Below, in pieces: positions 1 to 8,541 of a stretch of DNA of 64,000 nt. The number at the start of each line of letters is the position of its first letter. Positions within the stretch are counted from its first letter, which is position 1. Both the position numbers and the translations under genes were made by a program. The DNA comes from Streptomyces orinoci. Lineage in GTDB: Bacteria; Actinomycetota; Actinomycetes; Streptomycetales; Streptomycetaceae. The notes beneath the pieces were generated by a model that was not told where the DNA came from, made no database searches, and saw nothing but the letters and a program-made list of their open reading frames with translations. Location of the stretch: positions 124,001-188,000 of the forward strand of contig NZ_PHNC01000006.1 of NCBI RefSeq assembly GCF_003121295.1. Reading direction: 5' to 3'.

Positions 1-399
1 GGCCCCCGGGCCCTGGCCAAGGTCTCCGGCCGGGTGCCGCGCCGCGCGGTGCTGGCCTCCTGTGCCTTCGGCTTCTTCGCGGTGCTGCTGTCCCTGTGGT
101 GGCCCACCACGGTCTTCGCCTGGCTGCTCAATACGGTCGGCGCCGCGGTGCTGGTGGTGTGGGGCTTTATCGCCGTCTCCCAGCTGCTGCTGCGCCGCCG
201 GCTGGAGCGCGAGGCACCGCGGCAGCTGGTGGTGCGGATGTGGGGCTTCCCCTATCTGACCTGGGTGACGCTGGCCGGGGTCGGCGGGACGCTGGTGCTG
301 ATGACGCTCGACTCGGGCACCCGGGTGCAGCTGTATGCCACCGGGGGGCTCGCTCTCGCCCTGGCCGTCACCGGCCGGGTGCGGCAGCGGCGCAGGTGA
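1..399 (+). CDS. Amino acid permease, C-terminal part (partial)
   Basis: The reading frame is open from the first base, so the start lies outside the window. The visible 132 residues hold a basic loop followed by at least three hydrophobic membrane spans and end in a short basic tail. Phrases such as RLEREAP and VVRMWGFPYLTW match the last third of actinobacterial APC-superfamily permeases of the GabP/AnsP type, which import amino acids by proton symport in the cytoplasmic membrane. Substrate cannot be judged from this fragment. Confidence 0.75.
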   Translation, partial: GPRALAKVSGRVPRRAVLASCAFGFFAVLLSLWWPTTVFAWLLNTVGAAVLVVWGFIAVSQLLLRRRLEREAPRQLVVRMWGFPYLTWVTLAGVGGTLVLMTLDSGTRVQLYATGGLALALAVTGRVRQRRR

Positions 400-489
400 C
401 CGCCCCGGAATGTTCCAACGCCCGCCGGGGACAGCCACGGTGCAGGTTGTCGCGGCGCTGAAGACGCGCACCCGGCGTACGCTGCCCCG

Positions 490-1464
490 GTGCACACGAT
501 GGCGGTCCTGGCCCTGGATCAGACGGTGGTCTTCGACATGGCGATACCGGTCGAGGTCTTCGGCCGTGTCCGCCTCCCGGACGGGCGCCGTCCCTACCGG
601 GTACGGGTCTGCGGGACCCAGCCCCAGGTGCCGACCGATGCCTTCACCATCCATGCCCCGTACGGGCTGGAAGCCCTCGCCGACGCCGACACCATCATCG
701 TGCCCGGCCGCGGCGAGGAAGCCGGGCCGCCACCGGAGCGGGCCCTTGACGCGCTGCGGGACGCGGCCGCCCGTGGGGCGCGCATCGCCTCGGTCTGCGG
801 CGGTGCCTTCACCCTGGCCGCCGCCGGACTGCTGGACGGTCTGGCGGCCACCACACACTGGGTCGCCGCGGACCGGCTGGCCGAGCTGTTTCCCAAGGTG
901 GATGTGCGCCCCGATGTGCTGTACGTGGACAACGGGCAACTGCTCACCTCGGCCGGGGCCTCCGCCGGGCTGGACCTGTGTCTGCATATGGTCCGCCGGG
1001 ACTTCGGCTCGGCCGTCGCGGCGGACGCCGCCCGGCTGGCGGTCACTCCCCTGGAACGCGAGGGCGGCCAGGCCCAGTTCATCGTCCATGAGCAACCGCC
1101 GCTGCCGCACGGGTCGTTGCTGGAGCCGGCGCTGGCCTGGATCGAGGACCATCTGGGCGAGGAGCTCACACTGGCGGCGATGGCCGCGCACAGCGGAATG
1201 AGCAGCCGCACCTTCGGGCGCCGCTTCCGTGCCGAGACCGGCACCACGCCCTTGCAGTGGTTGCTGCGCGCCCGGGTCCGGCGAGCGCAGTATCTGCTGG
1301 AGAACAGCGACTACTCGGTGGAACGCATCGCGGACCAGGCGGGGTTCGGGTCGGCCACGGCCTTCCGCGAACGCTTCAAGAGGGTTACGGGGACCACACC
1401 GGGGGCGTACCGGGCGGCTTTTCGCGGCCGTCGTCAGGGGTGCGATGACGGGTACGGGTTGTAA
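490..1464 (+). CDS. GlxA family transcriptional regulator (DJ-1/PfpI + AraC HTH)
   Basis: A 324-residue, two-domain protein. Residues about 1-190 form a DJ-1/PfpI-like fold with the nucleophile-elbow motif ASVCGGAFTLAAAG. Residues about 215-315 form an AraC-type double helix-turn-helix containing MSSRTFGRRFRAETG and the second-helix signature QAGFGSATAFRERFKRVTG. This is the GlxA architecture, whose members are cytoplasmic DNA-binding regulators, several linked to amino-acid or amine catabolism. The GTG start at 490 is used; an ATG nine bases later (499) is an alternative. It stands alone, 90 bases after the permease gene, which could be its target, though that is only inferred from proximity. 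Confidence 0.9.
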   Translation: MHTMAVLALDQTVVFDMAIPVEVFGRVRLPDGRRPYRVRVCGTQPQVPTDAFTIHAPYGLEALADADTIIVPGRGEEAGPPPERALDALRDAAARGARIASVCGGAFTLAAAGLLDGLAATTHWVAADRLAELFPKVDVRPDVLYVDNGQLLTSAGASAGLDLCLHMVRRDFGSAVAADAARLAVTPLEREGGQAQFIVHEQPPLPHGSLLEPALAWIEDHLGEELTLAAMAAHSGMSSRTFGRRFRAETGTTPLQWLLRARVRRAQYLLENSDYSVERIADQAGFGSATAFRERFKRVTGTTPGAYRAAFRGRRQGCDDGYGL

Positions 1465-1775
1465 GTGGCCGGTCGCGGCAACGCGGCAGAGCCGCGCGGT
1501 GCAGTATCGCCTTCGCGGCAGTGGAAGTTGGCCGAACCGGCCCCGCCGACAGGTGGCAACGCCCTTGCGGGCCTTGACTTCCTCCCCCGCCGCGCCCTGA
1601 AGCGATCCGCCGCACGTCGGCCGGCGGAAGCGCGAAAGCGCTGTTCGTGACCACAGCACGAAGACGACCAACAGGCAGTAGATAAGCGGCAGTTGCGCCG
1701 GTACCTTCTATGTCGCCCGGCGCCGCACTCCCTCAACCGGTGGGACCCGGCGCCAGGCGAAGGGGGAAAAGCCAC
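1465..1775. other. Intergenic region with a degenerate IS200/IS605 right-end-like motif
   Basis: No gene is supported in these 311 bases. On the minus strand, positions 1572-1602 read like a decayed right end of an IS200/IS605-family element: TTGAC, then TTCCTCCCCC, then GCCCTGAAG on the plus strand, lacking the second arm of the usual hairpin. No tnpA or tnpB coding sequence is recognisable around it. The promoter of the downstream secreted nuclease must also lie here, but no clear -35/-10 pair stands out. Confidence 0.3.
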
Positions 1776-2783
1776 GTGAACGCCAAGCTCAGACGCGTAC
1801 TCGCCGCAGGAGCGGCAACGCTCGGACTGCTCGCCGGCAGTGTGGCCGGAGCCCAAGCGGCCCCGGCCACACGAACCATCAGCGTCCACCCCTCCGGTGT
1901 ACGGACCGTGGAACGTCCCCAGGCCACCAGCCAGGCGGACTGCACCGTGGGCAATCTCGTCGTGACCCGCTATGCCTCCTGCGAGGGGCGCTCCGTCACC
2001 ATCGTGCTCCTCTCCAACGGCCGCAAGGTCGGCGGAGGAACGTTCAACCTCTGGATCATCCAAAGATTTGACCGCAAATCACTGCACTGGACGGAGCAAG
2101 TCTCGATCACCGATCCGGTCCTCACCCCCAACGCCCGGGATCTGGCCGTGTCCGTGTCCGCCTCCTCGCCTGGGAACCAGGTCAAGATCATCTATCCGCA
2201 AGGTCACGTACTCGGAACACCCTCACAGGGACAGCTGGTCGGCACCTTCGACCTGTTCAGGCAGGCCGTTCGCGCGGAGGACACCACCTATACCTTCACC
2301 GTCAGCAAGCCCGGCGTCATACCCTTCTCCTTCAGCGCCACCACCGTCCGCTACCGGTGCGACAACACCTTCAAGGGCATGCGGGCCGGATGCGTTGTCC
2401 CCAGTGTGACCACCCAAGTCAGCATGACGAGCTTCAGATACATATCGGCGGGCATCCGTGCCCTGCGCCAAAGGGGCGGCTACTGGGGCGACCCGAGCAG
2501 GGGCGTTCCGCTGACCTGGCTGGGAGCCTGGATACGGCAGCGGCACTGGGACGAGGTCTGCAAGGGCAGGACCCCCACCGCCGCTGAGCGCCGTGCCGGA
2601 CGCACATCCTGCGACGAGTACCCCTTCGCCTCCACCGCCCAAGGCGGCACCACACTGCCCGCCGGCCAGCGGGAGATCACCTTCGTCCCACCCCGCGAGA
2701 ACAACCAGCAGGGCGGCGAGATCCAACGGTGGCTGAAAGCCTGGCGCATCCTGTCCGGCGACCGGTTCTACGTGGTCGCCTGA
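1776..2783 (+). CDS. Secreted NucA/NucB-type deoxyribonuclease
   Basis: Starting at GTG 1776, with a purine-rich ribosome site (AAGGGGGA, near 1760-1767), the protein is 335 residues. The frame extends to an ATG at 1710, but only the internal start places a classical signal peptide (MNAKLRRVL, then an Ala/Gly/Leu core ending AQAA) at the N terminus. Residues about 30-220 form a module I cannot place. The C-terminal 65 residues carry CDEYPFASTAQGG followed by NNQQGGEIQRWLKAWR, the hallmark of the NucA/NucB family. Those are small secreted metal-dependent DNases that degrade extracellular DNA. The next gene follows after 15 bases, so the two are probably cotranscribed. Confidence 0.75.
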   Translation: MNAKLRRVLAAGAATLGLLAGSVAGAQAAPATRTISVHPSGVRTVERPQATSQADCTVGNLVVTRYASCEGRSVTIVLLSNGRKVGGGTFNLWIIQRFDRKSLHWTEQVSITDPVLTPNARDLAVSVSASSPGNQVKIIYPQGHVLGTPSQGQLVGTFDLFRQAVRAEDTTYTFTVSKPGVIPFSFSATTVRYRCDNTFKGMRAGCVVPSVTTQVSMTSFRYISAGIRALRQRGGYWGDPSRGVPLTWLGAWIRQRHWDEVCKGRTPTAAERRAGRTSCDEYPFASTAQGGTTLPAGQREITFVPPRENNQQGGEIQRWLKAWRILSGDRFYVVA

Positions 2784-2798
2784 ACGAGAAGGAAACCG

Positions 2799-3413
2799 GT
2801 GTACGACGACATCTCCGAGGAAGACGACCTGTTCGAGCGGGTGACCAGCATCATGGCCGCCGACCAGAACTGTATGCCGCTGGTACGGACGTTTATTGCC
2901 GACGACGCGGCCTTTGCGGCGCTCCTGGACGAGCTGAGGATCCCGGACGAGTACGGCAACACTGCTGCGGTCTCACTGGTGGAGAACCCCCGGTATGTGG
3001 CGGCGACCGTGGAGAGCCTTACGGCAGAGGTCATACGGGACCACGAGGGGCGGCCATTGTTCAGTGAAGTCCTCGTAGCCGACGAGCGCTGTCTGAGCGA
3101 CCCGTCGTTCCCGCTGCTGGCCCTCAACCTCCTCCAGGACGCCGAACATCAGCAGTTCCGAATCGCCGCTTCCGAGCTTTCCGCCTTCTACGCGAACATG
3201 TCCATCGGCAACATGGACTTCGACGAGTGGGCGCGGGAGGCCGGGGACGACGGGGTCTTCCGGGGATTCCGGGGAGACGATGGAGTGCCTGTCGGCCGAG
3301 ACCGGCGCGCCGCCCCGCCGGCCTGCCCCGATGCCGGCTGCTCTGCGCCGTTCGTTTCGACTCCCCTTGAACCGTTGAGGGTGGCTGTGGAATGGACGGG
3401 CGAGCAGGACTGA
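2799..3413 (+). CDS. Acidic cytoplasmic hypothetical protein, possible nuclease partner
   Basis: This 204-residue protein starts at GTG 2799 behind the ribosome site AGAAGGA. I recognise no family. It lacks a signal peptide or membrane span and is strongly acidic, with an N terminus rich in Asp and Glu (YDDISEEDDLF) and a helical central region. The last 60 residues are Pro/Arg/Gly-rich and look disordered. Its position 15 bases behind the secreted DNase gene, in the same orientation, invites comparison with the Bacillus nucA-nin operon, where Nin inhibits the nuclease. That role is inference from gene order only. A perfect hairpin just downstream ends the transcript. Confidence 0.6.
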   Translation: MYDDISEEDDLFERVTSIMAADQNCMPLVRTFIADDAAFAALLDELRIPDEYGNTAAVSLVENPRYVAATVESLTAEVIRDHEGRPLFSEVLVADERCLSDPSFPLLALNLLQDAEHQQFRIAASELSAFYANMSIGNMDFDEWAREAGDDGVFRGFRGDDGVPVGRDRRAAPPACPDAGCSAPFVSTPLEPLRVAVEWTGEQD

Positions 3414-3429
3414 GGCCCCCGGCATGATG

Positions 3430-3459
3430 GTGGCCCGGCACCCCAGGGTGCCGGGCCAC
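3430..3459. terminator. Perfect 13-bp hairpin between convergent genes
   Basis: GTGGCCCGGCACC (3430-3442) pairs completely with GGTGCCGGGCCAC (3447-3459) around the loop CCAG. It lies 17 bases after the acidic-protein gene and 64 bases past the end of the opposing beta-propeller gene, so it can serve both strands. No long T tract follows, which is common for streptomycete terminators. Confidence 0.8.
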
Positions 3460-3523
3460 TTCTATGGAAGCCGACTTCACCACCGGGCGGCGGGTGTTCG
3501 CCGCCCCGAGCGGGCCGCGAGGT

Positions 3524-5134
3524 CTACAAGCGGCGCATCGCTCCCGATGGGGGCGTGACATTCGACGACAACTCCTGGCGCAGTTGGCCATAGACATGCA
3601 GCGCCTTGTCGAAGGTGGGCAGATAGACCTTGCCGCCGGAGACCGTCGGCGGGGCGAACTTGGCGTAGGAGCCGACCCGGTCGCGGTCCGGGTGCTGTTC
3701 GCTGTTCCAGAGCTCGCGGCGCAGGTCGTTGGCCGCGTAGGCACGCAACACCCCGTCCACCACCGCCTGGTTGGCGTCCGCCCGGTAGGGGTGGGAGGCC
3801 CACAGCACACCGCTGGCCGGGTCCGCGCCATGGGCGGAGAGGGACAGCGCGCCGCCCGGCATGCCGGGTGAACCTCCGGGTACCCCGGCGGGATCGGTGG
3901 TGGTGCTGGTGGACACCGGAGTGGGGTCGAAGCGCCCGCCGGTGAAGCGGTAGGCGCGGGCGAAGGCGTTCTCCGGCCAGAGGTAGATCCAGGGGCCGCC
4001 GGGGAAGTCCCAGTACACCGGCCCGCCATGGATGTGGTGGCTCTGCCCGTCGGGCCGGCAGACCAGGAAGCTCTGCGGGATCTGGCTGTCGGAGCCGGGG
4101 TGGAAGTGGCCCAGGCGGCCGGTGTCCAGCAGATAGAGCCTGCTCTCCTTGCCGCCGCCCACCAGCCGGGGGACACCCGGCAGCAGCAGTGGCCCGGCCG
4201 ATCCCAAGTCGGCGTCTGTGGCGTCCAGTCGGGCGTTGTTGAACGGGGCGAACCAGTCGGCCGGAGTGAGGCCGGGCCGGAGCTTGACCACACAGTCGCC
4301 CAGCTCGGATCCGTCCGGGCGGAAGCCGCCGTTGCCGGTGACGCAGTACAGCGCGCCCGCCTCGTCCACCGCCAGTCCCTGGCCCGCCTGCCAGATGCCG
4401 CCCTGGCCGGTGCCGGGGGTGGTGACAAACACCCCGGCCGGGGCGAGGGTGGCGGCGTCATGGGCCAGCACCCAGCCGTGGTAGGGCCGCCGGTCGCCAT
4501 AGGAGGCGAAGGCCGTGTACACCCGGCCGTTGGCCAGGGTCAGCGCCGCCCGCTGGAGCTGGCGCCTGCTGTCGAAGGTGATCCGGCCGCCGGTGGAGCC
4601 CTCTCCGGTGCCGGGGGCCTCGGCGGTCAGGCGCACCGGGCCGCCCGGCGCCTGGCGTCCGTCGGCCAGGCCCAGGGCGTGCAGGGTGTGCTGGTAGCCG
4701 GTGCGGTCCCTGGTGAAGGCCACCGCATAGAGCACCTTGCGCACCGGGTCGATGACGGGTGTGCCGACGATGCCCACCTCGATGCTGATGTCCCGGTATC
4801 CGGACGGGCCGATCTCGGGATCCGGAAGCGGGACGGAGGGGCCCAGCACCGTGTGCCACAAGGGGTCGGCGGCCTCGGGCCGGTGGGCGTCAAAGGCGTA
4901 GACGCTGTTGTGCATGGTGGCCACATAGACGATGTCGCGCCTTGCCCCGCCCGGGAGTTGGACGGCTGGGACCACCAGCGGCTGGGCGTAGATCTGCCCG
5001 TCCACGCGACGGCTGAAGAGCTTGCCGAAGGAGGCGGGGCCCACGGTGGCCGGGGAGAGCGCCGTCTCCCTCAGGTTGGCGCCGGTGCGGCGGTTGTCAT
5101 TGTGCTGAGTGGTCACCGGCACAATGCCGTTCAT
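3524..5134 (-). CDS. PQQ-like/BamB-like beta-propeller repeat protein
   Basis: A 536-residue protein beginning MNGIVPVTTQHNDNRRTG, with ribosome site GGGGGAG nine bases upstream. The open frame continues far upstream, but without family resemblance, so this ATG is preferred. Repeated blades of the type YVATMHNSVYAFDAH, YAVAFTRD and YCVTGNGGF identify a quinoprotein-alcohol-dehydrogenase-like or BamB-like eight-bladed propeller. No signal peptide is visible, so location is uncertain. No quinone ligands can be assigned by eye, so a structural or binding role is as likely as catalysis. It is transcribed divergently from another propeller-type gene 126 bases away. Confidence 0.75.
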   Translation of the reverse strand: MNGIVPVTTQHNDNRRTGANLRETALSPATVGPASFGKLFSRRVDGQIYAQPLVVPAVQLPGGARRDIVYVATMHNSVYAFDAHRPEAADPLWHTVLGPSVPLPDPEIGPSGYRDISIEVGIVGTPVIDPVRKVLYAVAFTRDRTGYQHTLHALGLADGRQAPGGPVRLTAEAPGTGEGSTGGRITFDSRRQLQRAALTLANGRVYTAFASYGDRRPYHGWVLAHDAATLAPAGVFVTTPGTGQGGIWQAGQGLAVDEAGALYCVTGNGGFRPDGSELGDCVVKLRPGLTPADWFAPFNNARLDATDADLGSAGPLLLPGVPRLVGGGKESRLYLLDTGRLGHFHPGSDSQIPQSFLVCRPDGQSHHIHGGPVYWDFPGGPWIYLWPENAFARAYRFTGGRFDPTPVSTSTTTDPAGVPGGSPGMPGGALSLSAHGADPASGVLWASHPYRADANQAVVDGVLRAYAANDLRRELWNSEQHPDRDRVGSYAKFAPPTVSGGKVYLPTFDKALHVYGQLRQELSSNVTPPSGAMRRL

Positions 5135-5260
5135 GGCCGTCTCCCCCGAATTCCCCCGTGCCATGGCGCCCGGCTTCCAGGGTCCGTGCCGTGCCGCCGC
5201 CCCCGCAATCACCGACACGAGTGACAACCGCCCGCGTTCGTCGGCCAGTTGGGCGGCGTC

Positions 5261-6418
5261 ATGAGGATCCCCCGGCCGTCCCGGTGGGCGGTCCTGGCCG
5301 CCCTGGTGGCGGCGTGTGCGGCGGCCCCGTCCGCCGCGACCGCCCCCGGCGCCCCGCCACGGGTCGCCTCGGTGCGTGCGCTGACCGCGCTGGACCGGGC
5401 CTTCGGCGACTATGCCGACCACAATCCCTCGCCGCGCCACTGGACCGGCGGCGACAGTACCTATTCGGTGCGGACGGCGGCCGGGGAGCTCTGGGTGTTC
5501 TCCGACACCTTCCTCGGCAGGGTGCGCCCCGACGGCTCCCGTCCGCCGGTCACCGCCGACGGCGGTCCAACACCCTTTGTTCACAATAGTTTTGTGCTGG
5601 TCAATGGCTCGGGTGTGCACACCGTCACCGGGCGGGACGCCGCCGGCCGTCCGGCCTCCCTGATCGCGGGGAGGGGCCGGGAGTGGTACTGGGCGCGGGC
5701 CGGGCTGCCCGCCGGGCGGGGCGCCGAGATCGTCTACGCCCGTTATGCGCGGACCGGCGGCGGTCCGCTGGATGTCGCCTGGCGCGGGAACGTTCTGGCC
5801 TCCTTCCGCTCCGGCCGTCTGGACCGGCCGGACTCGCTCACCGCGCTGCCGTCCACCGCGCGGATCGCCTGGGGCGCCTGGGTGGCGCCGCATGGGCGCG
5901 GGGCGTATGTCTACGGGACCCGGGCCGCGCCCGGCGGCGGCTCATCGCTGTATCTGGCCCGCACCTCCGGGCCGGGGCTGCGCGGCGCCTGGAGCTACCG
6001 GACCGGCCGGGGCACCTGGTCCCGGCGTGAGGCGGACGCGGCCCGGCTGACGGGGCCGGGCGGCCGGGCGCTGCGTACCTCGGAGGAAATCAGCGTGGTG
6101 CGGCACGGCCGCTGGTATGCGCTGCTCACCCAGCGGGTGGACCAACTCTTCAGCTCCGAACTGGAGTTGGCCTGGTCCCGGTCCCCCGATGGCCCCTTCG
6201 GTCGGCCCGGGACGGTGTTCCGGGCACCGGAGGCCGGGCCGTACGGCTCGTACCACAACGCCCGGGTGATCGCCTACAACCCGCATGAGCACCCGGAGTT
6301 GGAGCACGGTGCCGAGTTGGTGGTCTCCTACAACGTCAACAGTCTGGATCCGGCGGACGTCCTGCGCCGCGCGGATCTCTACCGGCCGCGTTTTCTGCGT
6401 CTCGGGCTGACCCGGTAG
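5261..6418 (+). CDS. Exported DUF4185-like beta-propeller protein
   Basis: The 385-residue product from ATG 5261 begins with Arg-rich MRIPRPSRW, a hydrophobic stretch and VAAC, which could be a weak lipobox or simply part of a Sec signal. The mature part has phrases such as TGGDSTYSVRT, GELWVFSDTFLG and FVHNSFVL. These are the pattern of DUF4185/five-bladed-propeller glycosidase-like proteins found outside actinobacterial cells, in which the SDTF motif recurs. No catalytic acid pair can be named with confidence. The start codon follows no strong ribosome site; an in-frame upstream start (5249) is possible. Confidence 0.65.
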   Translation: MRIPRPSRWAVLAALVAACAAAPSAATAPGAPPRVASVRALTALDRAFGDYADHNPSPRHWTGGDSTYSVRTAAGELWVFSDTFLGRVRPDGSRPPVTADGGPTPFVHNSFVLVNGSGVHTVTGRDAAGRPASLIAGRGREWYWARAGLPAGRGAEIVYARYARTGGGPLDVAWRGNVLASFRSGRLDRPDSLTALPSTARIAWGAWVAPHGRGAYVYGTRAAPGGGSSLYLARTSGPGLRGAWSYRTGRGTWSRREADAARLTGPGGRALRTSEEISVVRHGRWYALLTQRVDQLFSSELELAWSRSPDGPFGRPGTVFRAPEAGPYGSYHNARVIAYNPHEHPELEHGAELVVSYNVNSLDPADVLRRADLYRPRFLRLGLTR

Positions 6419-6508
6419 CCGGGGCGTCTCACGCCGGCCCCGTAGCCGGGGCGTCTCGGGCCGGCCCGGTGCCGGGGCGCCTCACGCCGGCCCGGTGGCC
6501 GGGGCGGC
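6415..6508. repeat. 27-bp tandem repeat, 3.5 copies
   Basis: Units begin at 6415, 6442, 6469 and 6495 and follow the pattern GTAGCCGGGGCGTCTC plus a GGCCGGCCC-type end. Lengths are 27, 27 and 26 bases, then a partial copy. The first unit overlaps the stop codon of the propeller gene, so the array has grown from coding sequence into the spacer. The spacer leads into what looks like a truncated ArsR-type gene. Confidence 0.8.
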
Positions 6509-6607
6509 GGTGCGCGGCAGCCCGCGTACGGTGGCCGAGGCCAGCGGGAGCAGAGCCGCCAGGGCGGACAGCGTCCCGGCGACGGCGGCCTACCCGGAAG
6601 CCGCCAG

Positions 6608-7300
6608 GTGCGGGCCGGGCTGGAGAAGGCCCTGGCGCACAGCCGGCTGCGGCAGGACCTGGCCTGGCTGTCCGGGCGCGACTGGGCGCCCCGCACCGCC
6701 GCCCTGCTGGCCCGCCTCTGGCAGGAGCGGGTACGGCCGGACTGGCCGCGCCGCCGGGCCCTGCTGGAGCGCGACATCACCTACCGGGCGGGCCTGCTGG
6801 CCGTCCATGGCCGGCCACAGGCGCTGCACCGGATGAGCCGCCACAGCGCCTGGGTGGACCCCGACGCCATCCGCTTCGGCATCCGGCCGGGGCCGGACCG
6901 GGTGGTGGGCGAGCAGGGCCTGCTCCTCGTCCCGGTGACCGGCGACCACGGCACCTGGCTGTGTTCGGCGCCCGGCGGACGGTACGCCCAGGTCTACCCG
7001 GCTCGGGGCCGCTGGGCCCCGGACCGGCCGCCCGAGCGGCCCGGCCGCGCCCTGGAACGGCTGGTGGGCACCGGCCGGGCGGCCGTCCTCCATGAGCTCC
7101 GCCACCCGGCGACCAGCAGTGAACCGGCGGTACTGCTCGGCTGGTCACTGGGCACCGTGGGCGGCCACCTGGCCGTACTGCGCCAGGCCGGTCTGATCAC
7201 CGGTACCCGGGTCGGGCGGCGGGTGGTCTACCGGCGCACCGAGAGCGGTGACGCCCTGGCCGCCATCGGGCTCGACCGGCCCGGTTCAGCTCACCGTTGA
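6608..7300 (+). CDS. ArsR-type winged-helix regulator, probably N-terminally truncated
   Basis: From GTG 6608 the frame gives 230 residues. The C-terminal 90 residues carry an ArsR-like winged helix (LVGTGRAAVLHELRHPATSS, LGTVGGHLAVLRQAGLITGTR, GRRVVYRR). The preceding part, with LARLWQERVRPDWPRRRALL and a YRAGLLAVHG segment, matches the middle of a larger family of streptomycete ArsR-like regulators usually near 330 residues. About 70-100 N-terminal residues of that family are missing. Upstream is a decayed in-frame stretch and a tandem repeat, and no good ribosome site precedes the GTG. It may therefore be a broken gene. Confidence 0.6.
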   Translation: MRAGLEKALAHSRLRQDLAWLSGRDWAPRTAALLARLWQERVRPDWPRRRALLERDITYRAGLLAVHGRPQALHRMSRHSAWVDPDAIRFGIRPGPDRVVGEQGLLLVPVTGDHGTWLCSAPGGRYAQVYPARGRWAPDRPPERPGRALERLVGTGRAAVLHELRHPATSSEPAVLLGWSLGTVGGHLAVLRQAGLITGTRVGRRVVYRRTESGDALAAIGLDRPGSAHR

Positions 7301-7302
7301 TC

Positions 7303-7734
7303 TCACCACTGACCGCCCTGGCCGGACGGCGTCTCCTCTCTGCGCACCACGCACAGGCCCCAGATGACAAAGGAACACAGGGCCATCAGCACGATCGACC
7401 ACAACGGAAAGTAGGGAACCGAAAGGAAGTTGGCGATCAGCAGCAGTGACGCGATGACAACTCCCAGGATTCTCGCCCACAGCGAGACCCGGAACAAGCC
7501 GACGCCCACCATGATCGCCGCGATGCCGAGGAAGAGGTGCACCCAACCCCAGCCCGCCAGGCTGAACTTGAATACATAGTCGGGTGTTTTCAGATACACC
7601 GCGTTGCGGAGTATGGCCGAGATCCCGCGGAGGAGATTGAGAAATCCCGTGATCAGCATCATCACTGCCGCGAACATCGTCAGGCCGGTGGCGGCCTGGG
7701 CCTTTCCGGTGTGTGTTTCGGGAGCGGAAACCAT
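7303..7734 (-). CDS. Four-span membrane protein of the DUF7144 type
   Basis: Start is ATG 7734, preceded by an excellent ribosome site (AAAGGAGGA). The 143-residue protein has four hydrophobic spans: TMFAAVMMLITGFLNLL, then a Trp-rich WGWVHLFLGIAAIMVGVGLF, ILGVVIASLLLIANFL and IVLMALCSFVIWGLCV. Short polar ends flank them. This matches a widespread small actinobacterial membrane family of unknown role. It converges on the ArsR-like gene with only two bases between the stops. Confidence 0.8.
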   Translation of the reverse strand: MVSAPETHTGKAQAATGLTMFAAVMMLITGFLNLLRGISAILRNAVYLKTPDYVFKFSLAGWGWVHLFLGIAAIMVGVGLFRVSLWARILGVVIASLLLIANFLSVPYFPLWSIVLMALCSFVIWGLCVVRREETPSGQGGQW

Positions 7735-7969
7735 GCTCGTCCTCCTTTGCCTGCGTACCCGAGGCGCGGGGAGTGCCCCCGCCGCTCGGGGGCCGGACCG
7801 CTCACCTTCCATCGTCACCACCGTCTACCGGTGATCGCACACCGGCGGCCGGAGTGCCCCTCCGGGTGGCCTTGGCGCCATGTGGCGCACTCCCGGGCCG
7901 CCCGGGGTGCGGGCGGGCGTCGGGTGTGATCAGGCTGGGAGGGCACGCACGAGCCGATGGGAGAAGGCC

Positions 7970-8407
7970 ATGGCTGCGGCCAGGACGGGACTTTTCGCCT
8001 CGCTTCCCGAGGGCGGCCGGGAGGCTCTGCTGGGCGTCGCCCGCGAGGTGTCCTTCCCGCCGGGCGCCCGGATCTTCGAGGAGGGCGGCCGGGCCGACCG
8101 CTTCTGGGTGCTACGCACCGGCTCCGTCACCCTGGACCTCCACCTCCCCGGCCACCGCGCCGCCGCCACCGAGCGGGTCGGCGCGGGGGAACTACTGGGC
8201 TGGTCCTGGCTGTTCCTGCCCCGGCGCTGGCGCCTGACCGCGGAGGCGGACAGCAGGGTCCGGGCCTGGGAGTTCGACGCGGACAGGGTCCGCGAACTGT
8301 GCGCGGGGAATCCGGCGCTGGACCACGCGCTGCTCCTGTACGTGGCCAGGGTCACCGGGGCACGCCTGCGCACCGCCCGCACCCGCCTGCTCACCGGCGC
8401 CCGGTAA
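7970..8407 (+). CDS. Cyclic-nucleotide-binding-domain protein without DNA-binding domain
   Basis: From ATG 7970, with ribosome site GGAGAAGG, the 145-residue protein is almost entirely a Crp-like cNMP-binding beta-roll. It has LFASLPEGGREALLGVAREVSFPPGARIFEEGG at the start, FWVLRTGSVTLDLHLPG, then VGAGELLGWSWLFLPRRWRLTAEADSRVRAWEFD. The normal PRLTA phosphate-binding cassette is not obvious, so nucleotide binding is uncertain. It ends after the C-helix with no helix-turn-helix, so it is a stand-alone sensor domain of unknown partner. Confidence 0.8.
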   Translation: MAAARTGLFASLPEGGREALLGVAREVSFPPGARIFEEGGRADRFWVLRTGSVTLDLHLPGHRAAATERVGAGELLGWSWLFLPRRWRLTAEADSRVRAWEFDADRVRELCAGNPALDHALLLYVARVTGARLRTARTRLLTGAR

Positions 8408-8463
8408 GGGGCGCCTCACGACGCCGGGTGCGCCCCTCAGGGCGCGGGGGATCTCTGTAACCT

Positions 8464-8527
8464 CTTGCCCTGTTGCCTGTCAATTGACGGGGCAACAGCA
8501 AGGGGCCCGGCGCATGGCGGGCCCCTT
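8464..8527. terminator. Two adjacent hairpins between convergent genes
   Basis: The first hairpin (8464-8502) pairs TGTTGCC with GGCAACA and CTTGC with GCAAG around a self-complementary GTCAATTGAC tip. The second pairs AAGGGGCCCG (8500-8509) with CGGGCCCCTT (8518-8527) perfectly. They share three bases, so only one can fold at a time. They separate the cNMP-domain gene from the three-gene operon on the other strand. Confidence 0.75.
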
Positions 8528-8541
8528 GGTGGTGCTGCCGC

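Noticed and set aside
4028..5224. Long plus-strand open frame opposite the beta-propeller gene
   Set aside because: It is the complement of a recognisable protein, with Val/Gly/Ala-rich composition and no family motifs; a GC-bias shadow.
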